From the NCBI RefSeq assembly GCF_013114835.1, contig NZ_JAAVLW010000005.1:372001-436000 (forward strand): a stretch of 64,000 bases of DNA, in the 5' to 3' direction. The notes under the pieces are model-generated. The model had not been told where the DNA came from. It was given only the letters and a program-made list of their open reading frames with translations, and did no database searches. Origin of the DNA: Bradyrhizobium archetypum. GTDB taxonomy: Bacteria; Pseudomonadota; Alphaproteobacteria; Rhizobiales; Xanthobacteraceae. Below, piece by piece: positions 7,753 through 16,532 of the stretch; position 1 is the first letter of the stretch, and each line of letters starts with the position of its first letter. The translations under genes were made by a program, and so were the position numbers.

Positions 7753-9030
7753 CTAGACCCGTTCCACTCCGCACCACTCCGCAATGAACAGCGCAGTCGC
7801 TTTCGTCGACTTCCGCAGCGAGTCCAGTTCGACATATTCGTTGAACCCATGCATCGCCGCACCCTTCGCGCCGAAGCACAGGCTCGGGATGTTGTAATTC
7901 AATCCATAAAAGCGGGTATCGGTCAGCGCGGTGAACGCCCGATCCGGCACCACGCCGCCATAGACCGCGTCGAACGCTTTTGCGAATGCGGCTTCCGGCT
8001 CGGCCGCATCAACCAATTCATAGCCCTCCGACAGAAAGCCCGACCATTCCACTTGCGGCGGGTTATTGGAGAGGAATCGGTGGTCGCGCGCGGCGGCCGA
8101 GACGCAGGCCAGAATCTCCTTCTGGCATTCGGCGATCGACCAGCCCGGCAGGATGGCGATGCGGCAATCGACGTCGCACCAGGCCGGCACGCTGGAGGCC
8201 CAGTCGCCGCCCTTGATGATGCCGGGATTGAAGTTGAGCGGATGGCTGACCGCCTTGAAATGGCGGTCCGCCTTGGCGCGCTCGTTCCAGTCGGCCTCGA
8301 GCTCCTGCAGTGCGTGGATCAGATGATACGCCGCCATGATCGCATTGGCGCCGGCGCCGGCTTCGAACACATGCACCGGGAAGCCGCGCACCTTCAGACG
8401 AAACCAGATCACGCCGACCTGCGAACGCACCATCATCTCCCCGGTCGGCTCCGGGATGAAGCAGGCGTCGGCCCGGTAGCCGCGTTGCAACGTGGAGAGC
8501 GCTCCGACGCCGGTCGATTCCTCCTCGATGACGGATTGAAAATGGATACGTGCGGTCGGCTTCAGCCCCGCGGCCTTGATCGCATCCAGCGCATAGAGCG
8601 CACCGATGGTGCCGGATTTCATGTCGCAGGCGCCGCGGCCGTACATTTTGCCGTCCTTGATGGCGGGCGAGAACGGCGGCGTTTCCCACATGTCGAGGGG
8701 ACCCGCCGGAACGACGTCGCAGTGGCCCTGCAGAATCAGCGATTTGCCTGAATTGTTCGATGGCCGGTACGTGCCGACCACCGTGCGCGCCTTGGAAAAA
8801 TCATGCTCGATCGGACCGAAGCCGCGCAGATCCCTGAGATCCTCGACATCGATATGCCAGTCGTCGATCTCGTAGCCGCGCTGGCGCAGGAGGTCGCCGA
8901 TCATATCCTGGCACGGCCCTTCGGCACCGCGGGTCGATGGGATCGCAACGAAATCCTTCGTCGTCGCCAGTTGCGCGTCAAAACCGGCGTCGACGGCGTC
9001 CAGGATTCTCTGTTGCGTATCGGTCGTCAT
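7753..9030 (-). CDS. M20 family metallopeptidase / ArgE-DapE type deacylase
   Basis: The 425-residue enzyme carries the dinuclear zinc signature of M20 amidohydrolases: LILQGHCDVVPAG (His and Asp, with catalytic Asp two residues after His), GRGACDMKSG (bridging Asp), and IEEESTG (catalytic Glu plus ligand Glu). A dimerisation domain occupies the middle. The family removes acyl groups from amino acids or dipeptides. The start at 9030 (MTTDTQQRILDAV) fits the family; the frame runs 14 codons further without support. The PPOX gene lies 54 bases upstream on the same strand and may be cotranscribed. The substrate is not determined. Confidence 0.9.
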   Translation of the reverse strand: MTTDTQQRILDAVDAGFDAQLATTKDFVAIPSTRGAEGPCQDMIGDLLRQRGYEIDDWHIDVEDLRDLRGFGPIEHDFSKARTVVGTYRPSNNSGKSLILQGHCDVVPAGPLDMWETPPFSPAIKDGKMYGRGACDMKSGTIGALYALDAIKAAGLKPTARIHFQSVIEEESTGVGALSTLQRGYRADACFIPEPTGEMMVRSQVGVIWFRLKVRGFPVHVFEAGAGANAIMAAYHLIHALQELEADWNERAKADRHFKAVSHPLNFNPGIIKGGDWASSVPAWCDVDCRIAILPGWSIAECQKEILACVSAAARDHRFLSNNPPQVEWSGFLSEGYELVDAAEPEAAFAKAFDAVYGGVVPDRAFTALTDTRFYGLNYNIPSLCFGAKGAAMHGFNEYVELDSLRKSTKATALFIAEWCGVERV

Positions 9031-9084
9031 GCGGCAGCTCCAAGCGGAATTCCAGAAAGGCGGGAGCGCCACCCTACCCCGATC

Positions 9085-9810
9085 TCATCCGCCCGCGTAA
9101 TGCGCAAAATGCGCATCCCGCAATGCATCTTCGAGCAGGCGGCCCTCCGAATAACCGCTCAGCGACGCCGGCCGCTCGACGCCGTCGAGCAGCCGGGGAC
9201 AAGGTTCCGGCCGGCCCAGTACCGTGCGCACCGGGATGCGCTCGGCATAAACAGGCAATTCGTAGTCCTCGTCATCGTCGGCGACGCCCTTCGACCTGAT
9301 CTTGGCGGACGCCTGCTCGATTTCCATCGCGATGACCGACGTCGCCTTGATCTCCTGCGCCGTGCTTTGCCGCAAACTCGCGGTCCGGTCGGGAAAGAAC
9401 CGGTCGACCATGGAAACGAGTGCCCGCTCCTTCTCCTCCGGATCGGTGACGAGATAAGCGGTGCCGAAGGCCATCACGGCGCGGTAGTCCGCCGAATGGT
9501 TGAAGCCGCAGCGCGCCAGCACCAGGCTGTCGAGATGCGCAACCGTGAGGCAGACCTTTTGGCCTTCGGATTGATTTCTCAGCATCCGGCTGGCGCTAGA
9601 GCCGTGCCAATATAGCCTGCTTCCCTCCCGCCAGAAGAACGTCGGCGTGCAATAGGGCTGCCCGTCGATCACATAAGAGACGTGGCACAGCATCGAGGCG
9701 TCGAGCAGGCCGTGGACCGTGGCATGGTCGTAGAAGCCGCGATCGTGCCGCCGCTTCACCTGGTTTCGCGGCGTTAGCGGATACGCATCGGCGGTCATGG
9801 CGTCGGTCAC
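9085..9810 (-). CDS. pyridoxamine 5'-phosphate oxidase family protein (NimA-like)
   Basis: The 241-residue protein has an FMN-binding split barrel: LLDASMLCHVSYVIDGQPYCTPTFF is the typical first strand pair (shortened reference: VSYVIDGQPYCTPTFF at about residues 40-55), then the YWHGSSASRMLRN loop and the NHSADYRAVMAFG segment. Such proteins bind flavin and resemble NimA and HugZ-type reductases more than true PdxH. GTG at 9810 is chosen because AGGAG sits five bases upstream; an ATG lies four codons inside. The long frame beyond it is antisense to the MocR gene. It is divergent from that MocR gene, which often signals regulation by it. Confidence 0.85.
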   Translation of the reverse strand: MTDAMTADAYPLTPRNQVKRRHDRGFYDHATVHGLLDASMLCHVSYVIDGQPYCTPTFFWREGSRLYWHGSSASRMLRNQSEGQKVCLTVAHLDSLVLARCGFNHSADYRAVMAFGTAYLVTDPEEKERALVSMVDRFFPDRTASLRQSTAQEIKATSVIAMEIEQASAKIRSKGVADDDEDYELPVYAERIPVRTVLGRPEPCPRLLDGVERPASLSGYSEGRLLEDALRDAHFAHYAGG

Positions 9811-9885
9811 GGCAGCTCCTGATCGGATGATGTGCGGTTGTTGAGAGTTGTACCGGCGAATTTGGTCTGCGATAGTGCCAATTCC

Positions 9886-11439
9886 ATGCGAAAAATTCCG
9901 ACCAATTCCCCGCCGGCACGCCGCAAGCCAGAACTGGCGCTCGATCTTTCCGGCCCTCATGTGATGCCGGGTGCCTCCTCCCAGCACCGGCTCTATCAGG
10001 CGCTGTGCCACGCCATCACCGGCGGGATCGCAAGACCCGGCGAGGCGCTGCCGCCCTCGCGCACGCTGGCCAAGCAGACCGGTTTTCGCCGCAACGCCGT
10101 CACCTCGGCCTATGAGCGGCTGATCGCGGACGGCTTTGCCGTCGCAACCGTCGGCTCCGGAACGTTCGTTGCCGCGCGCATTCCCACCCGCGCCGATGAC
10201 GCGCGCAAGGCCAAGATCGCGATCGAGCCGCCGCAGCAAGGCCCGCTCGCGCTCGGCTGCACCCATATCGACGCGCGGGCGCTGCAGCGCTTCAGGGCAT
10301 TTGTCGGCCGGCGCATGCGGGCCTTCGGCAACGAGCACCTTCACTATGGCGACCCGCGCGGCAGCCGCGAACTTCGCGCCGCGATTACCGATCATTTGCT
10401 GTCGGCGCGCGGGCTGCGCTGCGATCCCGACCAGATCATGCTGACGTCGGGAACGCAGCATGCATTGCGGGTCGTGCTGGGCGCGATCCTCAAGCCTGGC
10501 AATCAAATCTGGTGCGAGGACCCCGGCTATCCCGCCGCCCGCAAGGCGATCGAACATTGCAGTCTGCGCCCCGTCGCGGTGCCGGTCGATACTTCAGGAT
10601 TGATCGTAACGAAGGGACGCTCCCTCGCGCCGTCGGCGGGCGCGGCTTATGTGACGCCATCGCACCAGTTTCCGCTGGGCGTGCAGATGTCGATGCCCCG
10701 GCGGCTGGAACTGCTCGATTGGGCAAGGGAGGCCGGCGCCTTCGTGATCGAGGACGACTACGACAGCGAATTCCGTTACGACGGCGCGCCATTGCTGTCG
10801 CTTGCCGGCATCGATCACCTTTCACGGGTCATCTACATGGGCACGTTTGCCAAGACACTGTTTCCGGGCTTGCGCATCGGCTATTGCGCGCTGCCCGAGC
10901 GGCTCGTCGGACCGGTGGCGGCGGCCCGCGCAGCGCTGGACCGCTTTCCCGGCACGCTGCTCGAAGGGGCGGTGGCGGACATGCTCAATTCCGGCGCATT
11001 CGCCGCCAACCTGCGCAGGGTGCGCGGGATCTATCGCGAAGCGCGTGACGTACTGGCCTCGACACTATCGACCGCGTCGAAGGGAGAACTATCGGTGCCG
11101 GTGCCCTCGCAGGGCCTGCATCTGGTCGCACGGTTCGATCCCTCGACGGATCCGCAGGTTGCCGCAACGGCCAAGGCCGACGCCGACGTCGCTGGTTGGC
11201 TGCTGGCGGAAACCTATTTTCGCGCGCGGCCGTTGCCGGGCTTCGTCCTCGGCTTTGCGGGCCATCCGCTGCCACAACTGATCGCGTCAGCCGAGCGGCT
11301 GGCGAAGGCATCGCTGGCCGCGTTGCAGGCCAATCGCAAGCCGAGCAAGGGTGGAACCGGCAAGGCTAAACCGCAGAAAGCCGCCAGCGGACCGCCCTCG
11401 CCGGCCGCCGCTCTATCAGAATCGCATCCACGTCACTAA
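9886..11439 (+). CDS. MocR/PdxR family regulator (GntR HTH fused to aminotransferase domain)
   Basis: Residues 35-100 form a GntR winged helix (PPSRTLAKQTGFRRNAVTSAYERL). Residues 120-500 form a fold-type I aminotransferase domain with EDDYDSEFR at 289-297 and the PLP lysine K323 in GTFAKTLFPGLR. The family binds PLP or a related amine and controls adjacent divergent genes. The C-terminus carries a Lys/Pro/Ala-rich extension. ATG at 9886 is chosen; a GTG at 9832 would reach into the PPOX control region. The likely target is the PPOX gene 75 bases away. Confidence 0.9.
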   Translation: MRKIPTNSPPARRKPELALDLSGPHVMPGASSQHRLYQALCHAITGGIARPGEALPPSRTLAKQTGFRRNAVTSAYERLIADGFAVATVGSGTFVAARIPTRADDARKAKIAIEPPQQGPLALGCTHIDARALQRFRAFVGRRMRAFGNEHLHYGDPRGSRELRAAITDHLLSARGLRCDPDQIMLTSGTQHALRVVLGAILKPGNQIWCEDPGYPAARKAIEHCSLRPVAVPVDTSGLIVTKGRSLAPSAGAAYVTPSHQFPLGVQMSMPRRLELLDWAREAGAFVIEDDYDSEFRYDGAPLLSLAGIDHLSRVIYMGTFAKTLFPGLRIGYCALPERLVGPVAAARAALDRFPGTLLEGAVADMLNSGAFAANLRRVRGIYREARDVLASTLSTASKGELSVPVPSQGLHLVARFDPSTDPQVAATAKADADVAGWLLAETYFRARPLPGFVLGFAGHPLPQLIASAERLAKASLAALQANRKPSKGGTGKAKPQKAASGPPSPAAALSESHPRH

Positions 11440-11461
11440 GCTTTACGCCGGATTCAAGATC

Positions 11462-11629
11462 ATGCGGAAACACCGGATGCCCGCCAATCGCAACGTTCTG
11501 TATCTCGTCATCGGCGTGTTGATCGTCGCGGTCGGCGTGCTCAGCTACAATCTCTACAAAGCCAAGCAGGAACCCGACGGCCTGCAAATCAATGTCGGGC
11601 CGGGCGGACTGAAGATCCAGAGCAAGTAA
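11462..11629 (+). CDS. small single-pass membrane protein
   Basis: A 55-residue protein with one transmembrane helix (about residues 10-28, VLYLVIGVLIVAVGVLSY) and a short exposed tail containing LQINVGPGGLKIQ. The start is at 11462; an ATG five codons further is also possible. Proteins with this helix and an INxGP tail seem common in Bradyrhizobium, but no function is known to me. Eleven bases separate it from the next gene, suggesting cotranscription. Confidence 0.6.
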   Translation: MRKHRMPANRNVLYLVIGVLIVAVGVLSYNLYKAKQEPDGLQINVGPGGLKIQSK

Positions 11630-11640
11630 GGAAGATCGTT

Positions 11641-11901
11641 TTGACGCTCAAGAAGGTCGTAACCCGCTGCTTCGCCCTGCCCGCCAGCCTCGCCTTTTGG
11701 CTGGCCACAACGGCCGCTTTCGCGCAGACAGTCTCGCGCGAGCAGGACATCGTCGACCTCAGGCTCGGCCAGCGCGTCATGGTCGATGATGGATCGTGCC
11801 CGGCGGGACAAATCAAGGAAGTGCAGGGCTCGCAAATGACGGCAGAAGGCGTGCTCCGCACCCGCAAATGCATTCCGCGGCTGGGGACCAAGAAGCGCTA
11901 G
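11641..11901 (+). CDS. DUF6719-like small secreted protein
   Basis: The 86-residue product starts at TTG with an AAGGAAG site upstream. A signal peptide (about residues 1-28, ending TTAAFAQ) precedes a compact domain with two cysteines, in DGSCPAGQIKEV and RKCIP, that could form a disulphide. This matches my recollection of the DUF6719 family in Bradyrhizobium. It probably resides in the periplasm. It follows the small membrane protein gene by 11 bases. Function unknown. Confidence 0.6.
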   Translation: MTLKKVVTRCFALPASLAFWLATTAAFAQTVSREQDIVDLRLGQRVMVDDGSCPAGQIKEVQGSQMTAEGVLRTRKCIPRLGTKKR

Positions 11902-11952
11902 CCGCGATCCTCTGGGCCTAGCCGTTATTGTGAAGACTAAGTAACGCCGGCG

Positions 11953-12369
11953 CTACTGGTTTGTCGCCGGATCGAACATGCATTGCAGCGTCGGTTTGGC
12001 GATCTTGGTGAAGGTCGGACCGATCTCGGATTGCTTCGATGGCGGCACCCACGCCGTCTCGATCGTCGGCACGCCGGTCTCGCTGATGCCGCGCAAGAGC
12101 GCCTCGCGCAGATCGGCATCCTCCACGGTCGCGGCGGCGTGATCATGCAGGCAGCCGCAAACGCTTTCGGGATGCGCCCAGCGGCCAACCATATGAGGCG
12201 CGCAAAGCCGCACGAATTCGCCGCGCGGATCAGGGACCTTGAACAGGGAACGGAGCGAGGTCTGCGGCGGCTGAAACTGAACTTGAGCTTGGGCTTGGGC
12301 TTGGGCCTGCACCGCGCCGCTGAGAAGGAAAGAAGAAAGGATTACCGCGGAGCAGATGCGTACCAGCAT
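11953..12369 (-). CDS. secreted hypothetical protein with Gln-Ala repeat
   Basis: The 138-residue protein has a signal peptide (MLVRICSAVILSSFLLSGAVQA) followed immediately by a QAQAQAQAQ tract encoded by hexanucleotide repeats at 12283-12306. The mature part holds four cysteines, in RLCAPHMV, SVCGCLHDH and LQCMFDP, and probably forms disulphides in the periplasm. I do not recognise a domain. It is convergent with the DUF6719-like gene and downstream of the 50-residue secreted protein on the same strand. Confidence 0.6.
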   Translation of the reverse strand: MLVRICSAVILSSFLLSGAVQAQAQAQAQVQFQPPQTSLRSLFKVPDPRGEFVRLCAPHMVGRWAHPESVCGCLHDHAAATVEDADLREALLRGISETGVPTIETAWVPPSKQSEIGPTFTKIAKPTLQCMFDPATNQ

Positions 12370-12413
12370 GCAGGGCCTTTATCGGCGAACTTCTGTCAAA
12401 GGATCCGCCCCCC

Positions 12414-12566
12414 TCACTTGGCAGCTAGGACCATCGTCTGGGCCGCAACCGGCGATCCGTTATAAGTGAAGGTGCCGACGCCCGGCAGGCTCTGGTCGGA
12501 CGAACCAGCCATCGAGGGACCAGCCAGGACGAAAGCGAAGGCGAGGATGAAGCTGATGGTCCGCAT
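12414..12566 (-). CDS. very small secreted protein
   Basis: The 50-residue product starts at 12566 with GGAGA nine bases upstream. A signal peptide (MRTISFILAFAFVLAGPSMA) leaves a mature peptide of about 30 residues (GSSDQSLPGVGTFTYN then a hydrophobic end). The good ribosome site and signal peptide argue for a real gene. No family is recognised. It lies upstream of the Gln-Ala repeat protein on the same strand, and a repeat block at 12667-12713 sits in its likely promoter region. Confidence 0.5.
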   Translation of the reverse strand: MRTISFILAFAFVLAGPSMAGSSDQSLPGVGTFTYNGSPVAAQTMVLAAK

Positions 12567-12666
12567 CTGACTGTCTCCGGTTGCCGGTAGCGGTATCGCC
12601 CGCCGTCTCGTTGGCGACCTGATAGCAATCGGCCGTTTCCGCACATCTGCGCCAAAACGGAAAATG

Positions 12667-12713
12667 GTTTCGTCGCACGGAAGAATTGTTTCGTCGGCGC
12701 CATCGGACGAAAC
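12667..12713. promoter_or_regulatory. direct and inverted GTTTCGTC repeats, possible operator
   Basis: GTTTCGTCG occurs at 12667-12675 and again at 12688-12696, a 21-base period of two helical turns. The reverse complement GACGAAAC occurs at 12706-12713, ten bases after the second copy. The block lies about 100-150 bases upstream of the small secreted gene on the minus strand. It could bind a dimeric regulator; this is inferred from pattern alone. Confidence 0.35.
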
Positions 12714-12731
12714 ATTGGCGGGAAAAGCCCA

Positions 12732-13253
12732 ATGAATTCAGCGGCACTGCTATCAATTGCAACAACCAGGCTGAACACCTTGGGTCTTCCATCGGGACCG
12801 CTTTGGCGCTCGTCCAATGAACGAGACGGCCTCGTTCCTGGCAGATTGGCTGAACCGAAGCCCCGGTCCTGCCGACTCAGTCGAACACCGCGCAACTTTG
12901 CGCGGGCTCATGCGTTGCGTTCCCTTCTTCAACAAAGGACAGCCGTCGTGGGCAATGGCAACACCGATGTTGGCAATGACACCCCGACCCGCAAATCCGG
13001 CCAGCCGCTGGTTGAAAATTTGTCTGGGAATCACGGCTCCGAACCGCGGATCGATCCTTCACTGAAAACAGTGCGCGGAGGAAAACCCTCAGAGCATCCT
13101 GCGAGCGTTTGTGGCGCGATGTCGCAGCAAGGCGGCGACTTTCGCGGCAATGTTTCGGCGCCGCAAAAATTCGTGCATCTGGTCGGCTGTCGCGACCGCA
13201 AGATCGCGGCGGGAGTGGAGGCCCGCCAATATTCCAATCCGGTCAAACGGTAA
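12732..13253 (+). CDS. doubtful ORF in a gene-poor stretch
   Basis: The stretch 12567-13325 holds no gene I can support firmly. The longest frame here gives 173 residues, of low complexity and with no known motif; a shorter version from GTG at 12948 has an AAAGGA site upstream and would give 101 residues beginning VGNGNTDVGNDTPTRKSG. The base composition looks less GC-rich than its surroundings. It may be non-coding or the remains of a lost gene. A small repeat of GGATCCGATC (13274-13303 region) follows it. Confidence 0.2.
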   Translation: MNSAALLSIATTRLNTLGLPSGPLWRSSNERDGLVPGRLAEPKPRSCRLSRTPRNFARAHALRSLLQQRTAVVGNGNTDVGNDTPTRKSGQPLVENLSGNHGSEPRIDPSLKTVRGGKPSEHPASVCGAMSQQGGDFRGNVSAPQKFVHLVGCRDRKIAAGVEARQYSNPVKR

Positions 13254-13325
13254 GCTTGAGGCTCTCATCCCGGGATCCGATCTTTCGGATTCCGGATCCG
13301 ATCACAGATCCCGAGGGCGTCGGAC

Positions 13326-13874
13326 CTACTGGATGAATTCACCGCATTTCTGAACTGCGGCGTCGGCCGTGCCCCACGGCATGATCGGTACCGAGGACGT
13401 TGAGTTTTTGGGTGAACCTTCGATCAGCTTGTCCGAATAGACCATGTATACCAGCACGTTGCGTTTGGCATCGCAGCCGCGAACGATCTGCATCTTCTTG
13501 AAGAACAGCGAGCGGCGCTGCCGGAACATGTCGTCGCCCTGCTCCAGCTTGTGCTTGAACTTGATCGGGCCGATCTGGCGGCACGCCAGTGAAATGTCCG
13601 AGACCTCTTCGGCAAGGCCAAGCCAGCCTTTGAAGCCGCCCTTTTCCGGTACCGTGAAGTGGCAGGCCACCCCGTCTACCTCGGGGTCGTCGAGCGCATA
13701 GGTGGCGAGCTTGTCGTTGGGGCTCAGCCATTTGAAGACAGTCGAGCGGCGAAAGATCAGGTCGGGCTCGTCCGCGGCTGACGCCTGACCTGCCTGCCAC
13801 ATTGTCAGTGCCAGCGCCACCAAGGCCACACTTCTCCACTTCTTGTCACACTTAACGACGGCCTTGGATGTCAT
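13326..13874 (-). CDS. creA: CreA family periplasmic protein
   Basis: The 182-residue protein matches the CreA family, secreted proteins of about 160 residues and unknown function. A signal peptide with a long basic N-region ends near ASAADEP (about residue 35). The conserved core includes DDPEVDGVACHFTVPEKGG (about 62-80, shown in part), LACRQIGPI, and the C-terminal KNSTSSVPIMPWG typical of the family. Two cysteines (ACHF and ACRQ) probably form a disulphide. It stands alone. The family assignment is firm; the role is not. Confidence 0.88.
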   Translation of the reverse strand: MTSKAVVKCDKKWRSVALVALALTMWQAGQASAADEPDLIFRRSTVFKWLSPNDKLATYALDDPEVDGVACHFTVPEKGGFKGWLGLAEEVSDISLACRQIGPIKFKHKLEQGDDMFRQRRSLFFKKMQIVRGCDAKRNVLVYMVYSDKLIEGSPKNSTSSVPIMPWGTADAAVQKCGEFIQ

Positions 13875-14131
13875 TGATATCTCCGCTGAAGGGCTCTCAG
13901 CCTATGTAGTGGCAGAAAACCGCACAGGAAGGTTAGGAAGGTCGTCGTACCGCCTTATGAAGGGCGTCCAGATTGGGCCGTCGCTCGTTAACGGAATGTG
14001 AGGCTTTTTTGCTACGATCGGAGCGAAAAGTGCTGAGATTAGAAGGCCTACGCTGGTGAACGCTTTTCGCCTCTGCGACAACAAATGAATTGGCAGGACG
14101 GTAGATTCGAGAGTAGCTGGATTTGAGGATC

Positions 14132-15721
14132 ATGCGCGTGAGCGGGCATCGGTTTTTCAGTGCGAGTATTGCGGGCGCGACGATTTCGAAGCAGCGATTT
14201 TGGCAGATTGCGATGTTGACCGCGGCCGGCTCCGTTGCCGCAACATTCCAGGCGGATGCTGCCGCCATGTTCTACTGGCAAGATTCCGACCCGAGCTATT
14301 ACCGGCCGATGCCGACGGTGCAGCCGCGCAAGCCAAAAATACGCCGCCCTTCAGCCAAGATTGAAGGCGCCATCAAGGAAACCAACGCCAAGCCGCAGGG
14401 GCCGCTGATCATCGCGATCTCGATCGAGCAGCAGAAAGTCCGCGTCTACGACGCCAATGGATTGTTTGCCGAAAGTCCGGTGTCGACGGGCATGAAGGGT
14501 CATCCGACCCCGATGGGCGTGTTCAGCGTCATCCAGAAGCACAAGATGCATCGCTCGAATATCTACAGCGACGCGCCGATGCCCTACATGCAGCGCATCA
14601 CCTGGTCGGGCGTCGCCCTGCATGCCGGCGTATTGCCCGGCTATCCGGCATCGCACGGCTGCATCCGCATGCCGATGCCCTTTGCCGTGAAGATGTGGAA
14701 CTGGACCCGGATGGGAGCCCGCGTCATTATTACGCCCGGCCAGATCACGCCGGCCAGCTTCTCTCACCCATTGCTGGTGGCGCAGAAGGTCGTTCCGCAG
14801 CCCCTGCTCGCCGACGATCCGACGACCGACGCGCCGGCGGTGAAGGGCGACAAGGGCGCGGACGCAGGCCGCGCAATAAAGGCTGACAATTCGCAGGCCG
14901 GTCTCGATCTTCGACCGACCGTCGGGCACGCCGCTCTGCTGCGCGAACAGACCCACACCGCCGATGCCAGTAGCGCGCTGCCGGCGACGATGTCGGATGC
15001 GGCCCCGGCGGTCAGAACCCCATCTGCGAGCGACGTGCCGGCTGACGATGTCAAATCGGTCGAGCCCAAGGACAAGCCCGACGAGGCGACGGTCGAGAAG
15101 GCCAAGGGTTCCGCGCCCAACGCCACGGAAACCAGAGCTGATGAATCGAAGGCCGCCGAAAAGCCCACTGAGTCCACTCCGGCGATCATCGTTGCGCCGG
15201 CCGATCTGAAGAAGGACCCGGCACGCCTGCCCGGCGCGGCCGCCAAGGCCGAAGCGCCCAGGCGTCCCGGCCAGATCGCCGTGTTCGTCAGCCGCAAGGA
15301 CTCCAAGCTGTACGTTCGCGAGAGCTTCAAGCCGCAGTTCGAAGTGCCGGTAGCGATCACGCCCAGTGACCGCCCGCTCGGCACACATGTCTTCACCGCC
15401 ACAGCCGACAAAACCGATCCCAACCTGTTGCGCTGGTCGGTAGTCTCATTGCCGGTCAGCGCGCGCAGCGCCGCGGCTCGGGCGGACGAAGACAACCGCA
15501 TAGCCGGCCGCCGCAAGATGGCTGCGCCTGCTGACGCCAAGGCATCGCTATCACCGAACAGCCCGGCCGAAGCGCTGGACCGCATCAGCGTCGCGCCGGA
15601 AGCAATGGCGCGGATTGCCGAGGTGCTGACCACCGGCGGGTCGATCATCGTGTCCGATCTCGGCATTAGCCAGGGCGGCGAAACCGGCGAAGGCACCGAC
15701 TTCATCGTCCCGCTGCGGTGA
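14132..15721 (+). CDS. L,D-transpeptidase (YkuD domain), long C-terminal extension
   Basis: The YkuD catalytic domain (about residues 88-200) cross-links peptidoglycan through meso-DAP. The motif HAGVLPGYPASHGCIRMP gives His164, His175, catalytic Cys177 and Arg179. An N-terminal hydrophobic segment directs export. After the domain comes a roughly 160-residue linker rich in Ala, Asp, Lys and Pro, then a second globular region (about 375-529, from RPGQIAVFVSRKDSKLYVRE) that looks like a partial, Cys-less repeat of the YkuD fold start. ATG at 14132 follows GAGG; a TTG nine bases earlier is possible. The 529-residue length exceeds the simple family form. Confidence 0.88.
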   Translation: MRVSGHRFFSASIAGATISKQRFWQIAMLTAAGSVAATFQADAAAMFYWQDSDPSYYRPMPTVQPRKPKIRRPSAKIEGAIKETNAKPQGPLIIAISIEQQKVRVYDANGLFAESPVSTGMKGHPTPMGVFSVIQKHKMHRSNIYSDAPMPYMQRITWSGVALHAGVLPGYPASHGCIRMPMPFAVKMWNWTRMGARVIITPGQITPASFSHPLLVAQKVVPQPLLADDPTTDAPAVKGDKGADAGRAIKADNSQAGLDLRPTVGHAALLREQTHTADASSALPATMSDAAPAVRTPSASDVPADDVKSVEPKDKPDEATVEKAKGSAPNATETRADESKAAEKPTESTPAIIVAPADLKKDPARLPGAAAKAEAPRRPGQIAVFVSRKDSKLYVRESFKPQFEVPVAITPSDRPLGTHVFTATADKTDPNLLRWSVVSLPVSARSAAARADEDNRIAGRRKMAAPADAKASLSPNSPAEALDRISVAPEAMARIAEVLTTGGSIIVSDLGISQGGETGEGTDFIVPLR

Positions 15722-15802
15722 TCTCATAACGCCTTGTTGAGCGGTTGCCGCCCGCGCTCTGCGCTATGCTTTGCGCTGTCGAACCGTAGCCCGAGGCTTT
15801 TC

Positions 15803-16375
15803 ATGATGGACCGCAGAAGCGTGATGACGGCAGCGCTGGCCACGATCGCTGCCGTCAGTTCGAACAGGCAATCGCTGGCGCAGGCCGGCATGAGTCGGAT
15901 CACGGCGTACGCGTTTTCATTTCCGGGATTGGCCGGCGGCGACATCAGGCTTTCCGAATTTGCCGGCCGCCCGATCCTGATCGTCAACACCGCTTCGCTT
16001 TGTGGCTACACGCCGCAATATGGCGGACTGCAGCAACTGTGGACCGAGTTCGGTAGCGGCGGCCTGATGATCATCGGCGTCCCCTCCAACGATTTCGGCG
16101 GCCAGGAACCAGGCGGCGCGACCGAAATCACGGCGACCGCGCAAACCCATCACGTCACCTTTCCGATCGCCGCAAAGGCTGTCGTCAGGGGACCCAACGC
16201 GCATCCGTTCTACAAATGGGCGGCGGAAGCTCGACCGAAGGATGTTCCACGCTGGAACTTCCACAAATACCTGATCGGCCGCGACGGCTACATCGCCGAG
16301 GTCTTCCCGGAATCGGTCGACCCCGTAGATACACGGGTGAAGACCGCGATCGCACGGGCGCTGGCTGCGTCCTGA
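15803..16375 (+). CDS. glutathione peroxidase family protein, exported
   Basis: The 190-residue protein has the GPx catalytic set: Cys67 in NTASLCGYTPQYGGL, Gln101 in GVPSNDFGGQEPG, and Trp151-Asn152 in RWNFHKYL. The N-terminus MMDRRSVMTAALATIAAV resembles a twin-arginine signal, so it probably reduces peroxides in the periplasm using thioredoxin- or glutathione-like donors. Cysteine, not selenocysteine, is encoded. The start at 15803 precedes the Arg pair; GAGG lies upstream. Periplasmic GPx proteins are common in rhizobia. Confidence 0.9.
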   Translation: MMDRRSVMTAALATIAAVSSNRQSLAQAGMSRITAYAFSFPGLAGGDIRLSEFAGRPILIVNTASLCGYTPQYGGLQQLWTEFGSGGLMIIGVPSNDFGGQEPGGATEITATAQTHHVTFPIAAKAVVRGPNAHPFYKWAAEARPKDVPRWNFHKYLIGRDGYIAEVFPESVDPVDTRVKTAIARALAAS

Positions 16376-16532
16376 ATTAATCTGTCCGGTGACAAGTCGG
16401 CTCAGCGTAGACGCAGCGGTTGCGTTGGCGCGCCTGCTCCAACTAGGCTATTATGTGCTTCGGGGAATGGAGGCAGACCGGACGACGGCTGCGCCGCGAC
16501 CGGGTGCGGGATTCAAATTTAGGGAAAACAAG

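Noticed and set aside
9811-10557. N-terminal extension of the PPOX frame
   Set aside because: It is antisense to the MocR gene; the GTG at 9810 with a good ribosome site is the real start.
12817-13065. 82-residue plus-strand frame in the gene-poor stretch
   Set aside because: It overlaps a competing frame of equal quality, has no known motif, and no convincing ribosome site.
14351-15388. 345-residue open frame opposite the L,D-transpeptidase
   Set aside because: Composition is Gly/Arg-rich and its span is covered by the transpeptidase gene.
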